From NCBI RefSeq assembly GCF_003481985.1, contig NZ_QUMD01000016.1:1-64000 (forward strand): a DNA stretch of 64,000 bases. Direction: 5' to 3'. Positions 55,794 to 64,000 of this stretch are shown here, piece after piece. The position numbers were made by a program, and so were the translations under genes. The DNA comes from Clostridium sp. OF09-36. Lineage in GTDB: Bacteria; Bacillota; Clostridia; Lachnospirales; Lachnospiraceae. How positions within the stretch are numbered: the stretch's first letter is position 1; each line of letters begins with the position of its first letter. The notes under the pieces are model-generated. The model had not been told where the DNA came from. It saw only the letters and a program-made list of their open reading frames with translations, and made no database searches.

Positions 55794-57311
55794 TCAGGTT
55801 ATCGGTGCCGGGTTGAAGATGCACATGTCGTTGTGGAATCCGTACTGGTCGCTGTATGGCTGCTTGATTCCGCTTGCCACATCCAGGATCATGTCGAAGA
55901 TTTCCTGTCCAACATCTGCGATGGTCTTTTCGCCAGTAGCTACGTCACCTGCAGAGATATCGATCAGGTCGAACCAGTGGTTCTTTAACTCGTTACGGCT
56001 GCAGACTTTGATAACCGGGCTGATATCCAGACCATACGGGGTTCCGCGTCCGGTCATAAATACCTGAAGACCGATACCACTTGCAACCTGGCTCGGTCCG
56101 CAAACGATGTCGCTGGCCGGGGTTGCTGCATAGATCAGGCCGTGCTTGGTCGGCTTCTGAGCCGGGGAAAGTACTTCCACGATCTGGCTGGTACCGCTCT
56201 TTGCGATACTTCCCATTGCTTTCTCTACGATATTTGCAAGTCCGCCTGCCTTGTTACCAGGAGTCGGGTTTGCGTCACGGCCTACGCCGCCCTCTGCAAG
56301 GTACTTGTCGTACCATTTCATCTCTTCTGCCAGACGGTCACGAGTATGGGCATCCGGGCAGCGTGCTGCAAGCATATGTACGCCGTCACGAACCTCGGTA
56401 ACCTCACTGAACATTACGGTTGCGCCACCGCGAACCAGCATATCTGCTGCATAACCGGCACTCGGGTTAGCGGAAATACCGGAGAATGCATCACTGCCGC
56501 CGCACTGCATACCAATTAACAGATCGCTAAGCGGAAGCTCCTCACGGGTTCTCTTGTTCAGCTTCTGCAGTTTCTTCTCTGCCATTTCAAGGATTGCGTT
56601 CATCATAGCGTCATGACCAGCATAGTCCTGAAGAGTCAGAACGTTCTCCGGGGTGATATCCTCCGGCGGAAGTACGCGGTCATAGGTCAGCTTCTCGCAG
56701 CCAAGGCCTACTACCATGATCTCACCGCCAAAGTTCGGATGCCGGATGACATTGGTGATCGCACGGATCGGGATGTAAGCTAACGGTGCGTTGATCGCAA
56801 CACCACAGCCATACGGATGGGTAACTGCTACAACACCATCTACATTCGGATACTTCGGAAGCAGCTCTTTCTTGATGCGCTCTACTGCGACCTTTAATAC
56901 GCCAGCCGCACACTGAACGGTGGTTACGATTCCCAGAAGGTTTCTCGTACCTGCCGGACCCTCGGCATTACGGTAACCCATCCAGGTGGTTCTGGTCGGC
57001 ATCGGAAGCTCCTCCATCGGAACCAGGTTAGTGCCGTACTCCATATCGTCTACAGACGGGCTCTGCGGGAGATCCAGCATATGCTCGTTGATCCAGTCAC
57101 CTTTCTTGATATCGTTGATGGCATAGCCGAGAACAACACCGTAACGGATGATCTCGCCGCCTGCCGGAATATCGCACAGGGCAATCTTGTGAGCCTGCGG
57201 GATGTCCTGATTGGTCACAAGGCCTTCCATAACTTCGGTTCCAGCCTTCAGATCCTGAACGGCTACAACGACGTTATCCTGGTCTTTGATCTTGACATAC
57301 AAACGTCCCAT
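55794..57311 (-). CDS. UxaA-family dehydratase (altronate/galactarate dehydratase-like)
   Basis: A 504-residue protein with an N-terminal SAF domain (residues 1-75) and the UxaA catalytic region. GVVAVTHPYGCGV, GLGCEKL, GMQCGGSDAFSGISANPSAG and the late DIVCGPSQVASGIGLQVFMTGRG carry the conserved cysteines and histidine. Relatives dehydrate altronate, galactarate or sulfolactate with iron or manganese. The start at 57311 follows GGAGG. No other hexuronate genes are near, so substrate is open. It is apparently monocistronic with its own terminator. Confidence 0.87.
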   Translation of the reverse strand: MGRLYVKIKDQDNVVVAVQDLKAGTEVMEGLVTNQDIPQAHKIALCDIPAGGEIIRYGVVLGYAINDIKKGDWINEHMLDLPQSPSVDDMEYGTNLVPMEELPMPTRTTWMGYRNAEGPAGTRNLLGIVTTVQCAAGVLKVAVERIKKELLPKYPNVDGVVAVTHPYGCGVAINAPLAYIPIRAITNVIRHPNFGGEIMVVGLGCEKLTYDRVLPPEDITPENVLTLQDYAGHDAMMNAILEMAEKKLQKLNKRTREELPLSDLLIGMQCGGSDAFSGISANPSAGYAADMLVRGGATVMFSEVTEVRDGVHMLAARCPDAHTRDRLAEEMKWYDKYLAEGGVGRDANPTPGNKAGGLANIVEKAMGSIAKSGTSQIVEVLSPAQKPTKHGLIYAATPASDIVCGPSQVASGIGLQVFMTGRGTPYGLDISPVIKVCSRNELKNHWFDLIDISAGDVATGEKTIADVGQEIFDMILDVASGIKQPYSDQYGFHNDMCIFNPAPIT

Positions 57312-57553
57312 ACATTTCCTCCTTCTTCGTTTCACGCTGGCACACGGTACAGAATTTCGGTTTTTGTGTTGTGCATCCGTGACATCCAGCGCTTTAACTC
57401 CTTGTTGATAATCCCATTATAATACAGGAAATGTCATAAGTAAAATTAATTCTTTTTTTGAAAAGCTTAGTTTTTGTAAGTTTTCAGTTGCTTATTCATA
57501 TAAGTTCAGTACGATTTTTGTAGAGACATCCTTCGCTGTCCCAGTCCGCTTAT

Positions 57554-58009
57554 CTACCTCGAGGTTTTTAATGTGCTTCCGATCTCATCCGGACGGTCTT
57601 CCTTCTGGATCACCACCGTATATTTATACTGGCTGGAGCTGTCTACGTTATAATGTAAGATCTCATCTTCTGAAATTTCCCGGTTAAACCAGCCCTTCTT
57701 GTTTACTGCATTCTCTACCAGATAGCAGACCGAAGTCTGATCCAGTGCCGGATGACTGTTCCATACACCACTCTCCGGGTCCAGATAATACCAGACACCA
57801 CCGATCTTCTGCCAGCCCGTCGCATAGCTTCCATCGTCCTCTGCGTAGGTCCAGTCCCCGTTTTCAGCCTGCTGCCACTCTGCCGCATAAGCTTTCATCT
57901 CGGTTTCCGTACCCACTGCAAAAACAACTGCACTTCCGATTGCCAGCAAACATGCTCCTGCAAAAATTCCTCTCATGGTCTTTTTCAATTCTTTCTGTTT
58001 CAATTTCAT
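57554..58009 (-). CDS. Secreted protein with a cell-wall-binding repeat
   Basis: A 151-residue protein with a signal peptide (KLKQKELKKTMRGIFAGACL, cleavage likely after KAYA), a choline/glucan-binding-type repeat (GSYATGWQKIGGVWYYLDPESG) and an unknown C-terminal domain. The repeat suggests attachment to cell-wall polymers. The short length and single repeat make it a possible truncated or accessory wall protein. No function can be assigned. Confidence 0.75.
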   Translation of the reverse strand: MKLKQKELKKTMRGIFAGACLLAIGSAVVFAVGTETEMKAYAAEWQQAENGDWTYAEDDGSYATGWQKIGGVWYYLDPESGVWNSHPALDQTSVCYLVENAVNKKGWFNREISEDEILHYNVDSSSQYKYTVVIQKEDRPDEIGSTLKTSR

Positions 58010-58099
58010 AATGATCGCCCTCTTCTTTCACTCTACCTGATTCTAACAGACAAATATGACCTTTCTGTGAAAGATCGCTGCATTTTTTATTTTCCGGAA

Positions 58100-58133
58100 A
58101 GAAAAAGAGCCTTCCCCATAAAGAGGAAAGCCC
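58100..58133 (-). terminator. Terminator of the PTS operon
   Basis: On the minus strand GGGCTTTCC pairs with GGGAAGGCTC around a short loop and is followed by TTTTTC, 88 bp after the IICB stop. Confidence 0.65.
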
Positions 58134-58220
58134 TTTCGCGTATCTATCTTCGGAAAGCGATCTTTTTCAGAAAGCAGTCGTTTCTGGATCGCCATCTTTT
58201 CGGAAACCTGGAGGATCTGC

Positions 58221-59677
58221 TTACTTGCAAAGTTTCTTGAATTCATCTGCCACAAACTGTACCTGGGTTCCAATGATGACCTGAACAGAGGTCTTGCTCG
58301 GACGTATCACACCTGCCACACCGGCAGATTTGATGACTTTTTCATTTACCTTTGTGTAGTCTTTGACTTCCAGGCGGAGTCTGGTAATGCAGTTGTCGAT
58401 GGATGCCACATTCTCCGGACCGCCAACACCTTCCAGAACAATCTTTGCGACTTCCGTGTAGTTGTTGTTGGACAGGGTTACTTTCGCTTCCTCTGTTTCA
58501 TCATCCTCACGTCCCGGAGTCTTTAAATCAAATCTAGTAATTACAAAGCGGAACACAACATAATAGAGAACACCAACCGCCAGACCAACCGGGATCAGCA
58601 TCCACGGATTCTCTGCCAGCGGAGTGAAGGAGCTGAGCACCATATCAACTGCACCGCCTGAGAATGAGAAGCCTGCACGGATCGGAAGTGCAACGGTAAT
58701 GCCGGCAGTGATACCTGCTAACAGCGCATGTACGACGTAAAGGCCAGGAGCCAGAAACATGAAAGAAAACTCGATCGGCTCGGTAACGCCGGTAAAGAAC
58801 GAACAGAATGCTGCAGATGCAAGCAGTCCGTAAACCATTTTCTTTTTGCCCGGCTTTGCAGTCTGGTACATCGCGATACATGCTGCCGGAAGACCAAACA
58901 TCATGAACGGGAAGAATCCGGTCATGTACATACCAGTCTGTCCGTAAACACCGGTGTTGCCCCAGAAATTACTTAAATCATTGATTTCGGCTACATCAAA
59001 CCAGAATACGGAATTCAGTGCATGATGCAGACCGAACGGAATGAGCAGGCGGTTGAAGAATGCATAAATGCCCGCGCCCAGAGCGCCCATGCCAATAAAG
59101 GCCTCACCCATGGTAACCAGTGCACCGTAAACCAGCGGCCATACAAAGAACAGAACCAGCGCTGCAACGATGGAATACAGCGCGGTGAAGATTGCAACGG
59201 CACGCTTGCCGCTGAAGAATGCCAGTGCATCCGGAAGCTTCACGTTTTTGTATTTGTTATAGCAGGTTGCACCGATCAGACCGGATACGATACCAACAAA
59301 CTGGTTCACGATCTTGCCAAACGCCGGCGCTGCCTCATGCCCGGTAATACCAGCCACGGAACCGCTGCTTAAGAGCGTGGTGATCATGTACATGGAAACA
59401 AGACCTGCCAGACCAGCTGTACCGTCCGCATCATCTGCCATCCCAACTGCCACACCGATGGCAAACAGCCAGGACATGTTGTCGATCAGGCACCGCCTGC
59501 CTTAATGAGGAACAGACCGATGGAATAGCCAAGGCCACCCGCAGTAAACCCCTGAACTTCACCTGCCATTGCCGCAGGTGCCAGAATGTATCCGATTCCC
59601 ATCAGGATACCACATACCGGAAGACATGCTACCGGAAGCATCAAAGCTTTGCCCAGTCTCTGGAAAAACTTCATCAT
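58221..59677 (-). pseudogene. PTS EIICB of the glucose/N-acetylglucosamine family, frameshifted
   Basis: Rejoined length is about 485 residues: an EIIC membrane domain (MLPVACLPVCGILMGIGYIL; PFGLHHALNSVFWF; TGVTEPIEFSFMFLAP) and a C-terminal EIIB domain with the phosphocysteine motif NCITRLRLEVKD. The first 64 codons end in LIKAGGA; one missing C at about 59489 (GCC-CTG-ATC) rejoins them with DNMSWLFAIGVAVG. NagE/MalX-type membership is clear but the sugar is not. It is the last gene of an operon with HPr, IIA and LicT. Confidence 0.88.
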
Positions 59678-59796
59678 AATGTAAAACCCCTTTCTTTTTC
59701 GCCTTTCGGCTTTTTTCTTTTTGTATTTGAACCACTCCCCAATGGTTGCAAATCATCTTTTGCTTGCGAAAGCAGACAGCAATCTGCACAACTGTA

Positions 59797-60048
59797 TCAC
59801 GTGCGCAGAATCTGAGCAATCGTATCAACCGCCGTTTTCGCTTCTTTTCCCTCCGCATGAATTTCAATCACACTGCCGGACGGCGCTTCTAATGCCATAA
59901 GCTCCAGGATACGGTCTGCACGCGCCGTTTTCTCCCCATAAATAAGCGATAAGTCCGCGTCAAGCCTGGTCGCCGCCGCCATAATGCGTGCACAGTTCCG
60001 TACATGAAGTCCCTCCGGATCTTCCACCTGTACCGTTGCGTATTTCAT
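59797..60048 (-). CDS. HPr-like phosphocarrier with altered regulatory site
   Basis: An 83-residue HPr protein with the active-site segment GLHVRNCARIM (His15, Arg17). At the position of regulatory Ser46 the sequence reads RADRILELMAL, so Ser is replaced by Arg and Lys45 by Asp. HPr kinase could not phosphorylate it there. It lies between IIA and IICB and is probably dedicated to this PTS. AGGAAGAC precedes the ATG. Confidence 0.85.
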   Translation of the reverse strand: MKYATVQVEDPEGLHVRNCARIMAAATRLDADLSLIYGEKTARADRILELMALEAPSGSVIEIHAEGKEAKTAVDTIAQILRT

Positions 60049-60108
60049 ACTAAAACAGTCTTCCTTTCGTTACCCGCATTCGTGCATGGAACATCTGATT
60101 CTTGCTTT

Positions 60109-60597
60109 TTATAAAGAAATAACCGGATCTCCTGCTTTTACCACCATTCCGGTACTGCATACCATATCCGGGAAATCCGGTGTATTGCAGACGATCACAG
60201 GCGTCACAACATCATACCCGGCTGTACGGATCTGTTCCAGGTCTGCCGTGATCAGAAGATCGCCCACCTGTACCCGGTCTCCCTGCTTTACGTGCGTCTG
60301 GAAATACTGACCCTTTAACTGAACCGTATCCAGACCAATATGAACGATCAGTTCTGCACCGTTATCTGCTTTGATGCTGACTGCATGCCCTGTTTCAAAC
60401 AGCACCGTTACCTCACCGGATACCGGTGCACGGAATGCTCCTTCTGACGGAATCAGTGCAACGCCTTTTCCCAGGATTCCCTGTGCAAAAGCAGGATCCG
60501 CTACTTCGCTTAACGGAATCACCTTTCCCGCTGCCGGAGATAACACCTCTGCCTGTTCTTTCTTTCCTCCAAACATCTTTTTTAATGCCTGAAACAT
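60109..60597 (-). CDS. PTS EIIA, glucose family (Crr-like)
   Basis: A 162-residue EIIA of the glucose superfamily with the phosphohistidine segment IVHIGLDTVQLKG and upstream GHAVSIK, plus SPAAGKVIPLSEV at the start. It takes phosphate from HPr and passes it to the EIIB domain. The start at 60597 follows AAGGGGG; the frame upstream overlaps LicT and is not used. Confidence 0.92.
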   Translation of the reverse strand: MFQALKKMFGGKKEQAEVLSPAAGKVIPLSEVADPAFAQGILGKGVALIPSEGAFRAPVSGEVTVLFETGHAVSIKADNGAELIVHIGLDTVQLKGQYFQTHVKQGDRVQVGDLLITADLEQIRTAGYDVVTPVIVCNTPDFPDMVCSTGMVVKAGDPVISL

Positions 60598-60664
60598 AAC
60601 AAGTCCCCCTTCTTTTTGAAACACGATCCCAGTTTTTTCTGATGAGATCACATGATTCTGTATT

Positions 60665-61515
60665 TCAGATTTTATCTTCGCTGCCGCTAAACCGTATCCT
60701 TCTAATATGAACAGACAAATACGAGATTTCTTCCGCTGACACCCGATGCCCATAGGTCTGCAGGATAAATTCCTGGATTTTTCTGCCGCAGGCATATTCT
60801 TCCGGATACATCTGCCGGATCATGCATGGAATTCTTCCAGCCCGGTCCCTTCCTCCAGCGACTCTCCACTGTAGATCCGGTGCGCCAGGAAACGCAGATG
60901 GGTCACCATGCGACCATAGCTTGCTGAGTTCGGGTCCATTTCTATCTGAAAATATTCCTCTACCATCTGCAGTACATCGTGAATAATTTTCGTCATATCG
61001 ATGGTGTCCCGCATCCGGGTGTTATACTCCGCATTTACAATATGAAGCGCAATGGACGCCGCCTCATCAACCGGAAATGAAATTCCCAGTCTGCGCTCGA
61101 TCAGGTCAATGGCGAACATGCCAATGACATATTCCTCCCGGTAAAATGTCCGGATCTCACCCAGCAGCGGATTGGCAAACATCATCTTTTTCTGATAGCG
61201 CTCAATGGCAAAATTGATATGATCCGTCAATGTCAGATAAATATTATGATTTAATTTTTTGTCCATAACGCCTTTCGCGTACTGGATCACTTCGGCAGAA
61301 ATCTGCAGACGCTCCGGCGGCAGCTTCTGTACCAGATTTTTGAACTGATCCATGACGTCCGGATTCTCCAGCCGGAACACTTTCTCAATCTGATCTTTTG
61401 GAATTTCCATACCGGCACGGATCTGAAATCCGATTCCGCGTCCCATCACAACAACTTCTCTGCCATTTTCCAAAGCACTGATCACATTGTTGTTGATCAC
61501 TTTCTCTACTGTCAT
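60665..61515 (-). pseudogene. licT: LicT/BglG-family transcription antiterminator, frameshifted
   Basis: Rejoined length is about 283 residues: a CAT RNA-binding domain (VEKVINNNVISALENGREVVVMG, GRGIGFQIRAG) and two PRD domains (LTLTDHINFAIERYQKK and ASIALHIVNAEY in PRD1). After EEFHA the frame stops; one A added at about 60823 continues MIRQMYPEEYACGRKIQEF and ISYLSVHIRRIR, the expected PRD2. A RAT site and terminator precede the gene, so it controls its own operon. The start at 61515 matches the family N terminus. Confidence 0.88.
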
Positions 61516-61604
61516 ACCCATAACCCCACATAGACCAGTACACGCTCTGCCGTTCACACATGCGCGTCCAGCAACACTCCCTCTCACATTGTCCTGATCT
61601 ATTT

Positions 61605-61695
61605 AAAATAAAAAACCAATTCTGAACAAATATCTGCATCACAAACTATCAAATACTGTTCAAAATTGGTTTTGCCTGCTTCCCAGTAACAATCC
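61605..61695 (-). promoter_or_regulatory. LicT RAT site overlapping a terminator
   Basis: The minus strand reads GGATTGTTACTGGGAA then GCAGGCAAAACC (61695-61668), a near-consensus ribonucleic antiterminator. Its last bases begin a terminator, AACCAATTTTGAACAG pairing with TTGTTCAGAATTGGTT and followed by T6 (61672-61605). Phosphorylation-controlled LicT binding would prevent termination. Confidence 0.88.
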
Positions 61696-61726
61696 AAAAT
61701 TGTTATATTCAAATCATGTTGTCTTA

Positions 61727-61755
61727 ACTCTACCACATTATCTACAACACGTCAA
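61727..61755 (-). promoter_or_regulatory. Candidate promoter of the licT-PTS operon
   Basis: TTGACG (61755-61750) and TAGAGT (61732-61727) are 17 bp apart on the minus strand, just upstream of the RAT leader. The -10 is weak. Confidence 0.45.
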
Positions 61756-61825
61756 CCTGTTTTTGTTTTTTCTTTGTCAATTTTATACAATTGGCAAAAT
61801 CTCTGCCTGTGAACAATAACCGCAC

Positions 61826-62524
61826 TCAACCCACGCCGAAATCCGTGATCTCATACAGCACCTCCACAGCCGGATCATCCAGGAGCCACCGGTATTCCTT
61901 CATAAACCATCGCACTAGTTCCTCATCCTGTCGGATCGGAGTAGTATTGTTATTGTAGACATTCACGGTGCCCAGCTTGAAATACCGTTTTAAGTACTCG
62001 ATATCCCGGGCGATCATCTCTTTCGTCTGCCCTTTGATTCCTACCATCAGACAGGGCGAATCGAAGTATCGCGCCACTTCCTCCGGACCGGAAAAATCGG
62101 CATGCTTGTTCAATACTTTTTCCCGGAAATCGTGATCAAACGTCTCCACGCCGATCTTAAAGACGATCGGCACCGGCATCCGCTTTCGCATCTCATCCAG
62201 CTTATGCCGGTAAATCCAGTGCGCTTCAAAAAACAGCTTCTGGATGTTCTTTTCTTTTATTACCTGTGCAATCCGGTCTAACGTCTGCTCCGGCAGTTCA
62301 AAACAGCTCGCCGAATCAATGACCTCCAGCACACCGAATTCCCCGGTTACCAGATCCAGTACGCGGTGATTCAGCTCCACCATAGACGCTTCATCCCGGC
62401 TGTTGTCTGCGATATAATCGCAAAATGCACACTTTCCCCAGGCGCAGGGAAATCCCTGTAAAAGACAGATTTCTCTCTGGTTCTTATTGGTTATCTTACT
62501 GTATCGTTCGGTTGGAATTCCCAT
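61826..62524 (-). CDS. queL: Radical SAM protein, likely queuine lyase
   Basis: A 232-residue radical SAM-type protein with cysteines in PCAWGKCAFCDYI, a CX4CX2C spacing rather than CX3CX2C. FKIGVETFDHDFREKVLNKH and the C-terminal EVLYEITDFG are further conserved-looking segments. It overlaps the ECF S-component gene by 29 bp and follows GAGGGA. A nucleoside hydrolase, an ECF S component and a radical SAM enzyme together form the queuosine salvage set described in Clostridioides difficile, where QueL releases preQ1 from queuine. The role here is inferred from that context. Confidence 0.75.
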   Translation of the reverse strand: MGIPTERYSKITNKNQREICLLQGFPCAWGKCAFCDYIADNSRDEASMVELNHRVLDLVTGEFGVLEVIDSASCFELPEQTLDRIAQVIKEKNIQKLFFEAHWIYRHKLDEMRKRMPVPIVFKIGVETFDHDFREKVLNKHADFSGPEEVARYFDSPCLMVGIKGQTKEMIARDIEYLKRYFKLGTVNVYNNNTTPIRQDEELVRWFMKEYRWLLDDPAVEVLYEITDFGVG

Positions 62525-63137
62525 AACTTCCCTCTTTCACTCTTTCCTTTTTATTCCGTTTCCAAAGTGTACGCAGATCCTGCGGAAGCACCTGCAGAAC
62601 TGCCACAGCCAACGCAAGCGCGATCACCCGGTCCAGATAATCCGTTAAAATCTGCACTGCAAAAATACTTCCGGTCATGCCAAGCGGAGTTTTGGCAAGC
62701 AATTGCACCAGAATGGAAGACCCGGAAGAAGTCACACCGCCAAACAATACGGCATTGATCACAGAACTTACCAGCGTTCCTGGAACTGTGATCAGAAAAG
62801 CTCCGGTCAGAATCTGGCGTTTTCTGACATTCCGCTCACTGAGCAGACTCTTCATAACCATTCCGGCGATGCCCGCCATCAGTCCGGTGATCATACCGAC
62901 CGGTGCAAAATACAAAGAATAAATATCGGTTGTCATACCAAGAATGATGCCGCTTAAGAGATTCGGCAGCATGCCGCAGAACGGTCCCATCCAGAGACCG
63001 GTTAAAATGGTTCCGATACTGTCTAAATAAATCGGCAGGCGAAGCATCAGCGCAAGCTGACCTCCTGCCACATTGATGCACACCGCCATAGCCAGCATGC
63101 AAAGCTGTAAGGTTGTCATGTTTCTAGTTCGGTTCAT
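62496..63137 (-). CDS. qrtT: ECF transporter S component, likely queuosine/queuine uptake
   Basis: A 213-residue membrane protein with six hydrophobic segments (LCMLAMAVCINVAGGQLALM, PIYLDSIGTILTGLWMGPF) and GTILTGLWMGPFCG-type features of CD3073-like S components. It would bind a small vitamin-like compound and work with shared ECF A/A'/T subunits encoded elsewhere. The start at 63137 follows AGAGAGGA. It sits between the nucleoside hydrolase and the radical SAM gene, pointing to queuosine or queuine as ligand. Confidence 0.8.
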   Translation of the reverse strand: MNRTRNMTTLQLCMLAMAVCINVAGGQLALMLRLPIYLDSIGTILTGLWMGPFCGMLPNLLSGIILGMTTDIYSLYFAPVGMITGLMAGIAGMVMKSLLSERNVRKRQILTGAFLITVPGTLVSSVINAVLFGGVTSSGSSILVQLLAKTPLGMTGSIFAVQILTDYLDRVIALALAVAVLQVLPQDLRTLWKRNKKERVKEGSYGNSNRTIQ

Positions 63138-63208
63138 GTGTGTAATCCTCTCTTTTTCTCAAATTTTGTCTTGCCCTTCGTTATTCGATCTATTCAATCA
63201 CAATGCGC

Positions 63209-64000
63209 TCATACCGTATTCCGCACCTGCTCATTCACGCCCACAAGCATCTCCAGCAGATCCAGCTTCTCCACCGGTATCTTCAAAATTTTTGAGAAAA
63301 ACAGCTGAAAGAATTTCAGCACATCCACCTCGGTCAACACCCGTGCATTTGCCGGTTTCCGGTAAAAATGCATGGAATCCACAACCGTCTGGCCAATCGA
63401 AATCCCGCCTGTCTCCACCGCCGTGTAGGCATCAAACCCACTGCAGATGGAACGGTCCGCAAAATACGCCACCGCCAGCGGATCATTGATCACACAGCCG
63501 ATCAAATGCTCCCACTCCCAGTGGAAATCAAAATAAAATTTCGTGATCGCCTGCACAAAATTTCCCGTTTCCGCATCCAGGCGCTTCATATATTCCAACA
63601 GGTTCGGCGTCAGCACAATCTTTCTTGTGACATCCAGTCCCACCATGAAAATCTTCTTTCCAAGTTCCGCCATTGTCTCATAGACCAGCGCTGCCGCATC
63701 CGGGTCAGCCCAGTAATTGTACTCTGCCACCGGGGAACAGTTTCCGTGGCTGCGGAAACTTCCACCCATGGAAACGATCTCATCGATCATTCCAAACGCT
63801 TCCCGGTCTGTTTCGATCATCCGCGCCAGATTCGTCATCGGTCCAAGCGCAATCACAGAACAGCCGCTGCCCTCTGCCGCACAGGCACGTACCTTTTCAC
63901 ATAAGAAATCTACCGCCGTCTGGCTCTGTTCATACCCTTCTACTTCTGGAAGGAAACTCTCACCGAGACCATCTTCCCCGTGCGTATCCAATGCATTTAC
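63209..64000 (-). CDS. queK: Nucleoside hydrolase, partial at the window edge (likely queuosine hydrolase)
   Basis: The frame is open to the window edge, so the N terminus, with the DxDxxxDD metal site, is missing. The visible 260 residues show VIALGPMTNLARMIETDREA, the MGGSF...AEYNYWADPDAAALV region and INDPLAVAYF with the conserved Asp. These are inosine-uridine-preferring nucleoside hydrolase motifs. In the queuosine salvage set, the hydrolase (QueK) frees queuine from queuosine. That role is inferred from its two neighbours. Confidence 0.82.
   Translation of the reverse strand, partial: VNALDTHGEDGLGESFLPEVEGYEQSQTAVDFLCEKVRACAAEGSGCSVIALGPMTNLARMIETDREAFGMIDEIVSMGGSFRSHGNCSPVAEYNYWADPDAAALVYETMAELGKKIFMVGLDVTRKIVLTPNLLEYMKRLDAETGNFVQAITKFYFDFHWEWEHLIGCVINDPLAVAYFADRSICSGFDAYTAVETGGISIGQTVVDSMHFYRKPANARVLTEVDVLKFFQLFFSKILKIPVEKLDLLEMLVGVNEQVRNTV

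Overview
The window looks like a chromosomal segment of an anaerobic gut Firmicute, most likely Lachnospiraceae (Clostridium cluster XIVa, Enterocloster/Hungatella-like). This is inferred from mid-range GC, clostridial Shine-Dalgarno sites, fermentation and acyl-CoA dehydratase-activase genes, a Tn4451-type mobilizable transposon, and the absence of respiratory or outer-membrane genes. No rRNA, tRNA or CRISPR array was recognised.

Layout. (1) 0.1-15.8 kb: a long minus-strand catabolic operon. It encodes the AllH/AllF/AllG oxamate-carbamoyltransferase-type proteins, a cyclase-family hydrolase, two ring deaminase-type amidohydrolases, two membrane proteins, carbamate kinase, an NCS2 nucleobase permease and PyrF, then a LysR gene. 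A divergent PucR regulator sits at the head with a clear promoter and a TTGTGAA-CTC-TTCACAA operator. Together they suggest fermentation of purine-like or other nitrogen heterocycles that yields ATP through carbamoyl phosphate. (2) 15.9-22.7 kb: nitroreductase, ferredoxin, AI-2E-family permease, a cation P-type ATPase under a yybP-ykoY (Mn2+) riboswitch, an orphan prepilin, and a deletion-scarred citrate transporter/nitrilase remnant. (3) 22.9-31.5 kb: a giant acyl-CoA dehydratase activase with a TauABC/SsuABC-like transporter, a divergent Crp/Fnr regulator with two tandem palindromes, and a LysR gene. (4) 31.7-36.8 kb: cytidylate-kinase-like protein, MATE exporter, and guanine deaminase behind a guanine riboswitch. 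(5) 36.8-44.0 kb: a Tn4451-like mobilizable transposon (HAD, Nudix, XRE, Cys-rich VLP, RepA, MobV, TnpW, TnpX) inserted inside an NhaC-type Na+/H+ antiporter gene; both gene halves remain and the original target can be rebuilt exactly. (6) 44.2-51.6 kb: MalY/PatB, KtrAB potassium uptake, and a LysR-linked serine transporter/serine dehydratase operon. (7) 51.6-57.3 kb: a second TauABC-like transporter flanked by remnants of 2-hydroxyacyl-CoA dehydratase genes, then a UxaA-family dehydratase. (8) 57.5-61.7 kb: a secreted repeat protein and a LicT-controlled PTS operon (LicT, IIA, HPr, IICB) with its RAT/terminator leader. (9) 61.8-64.0 kb: a likely queuosine/queuine salvage trio (nucleoside hydrolase, ECF S component, radical SAM lyase), running off the window.

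Quality warning: ten genes are broken by eleven single-base deletions, each in a short homopolymer, and adding one base restores each family alignment. These look more like sequencing/assembly indels than decay. Larger deletions (citrate transporter/nitrilase, hgdC and hgdB fragments) look like real gene loss.
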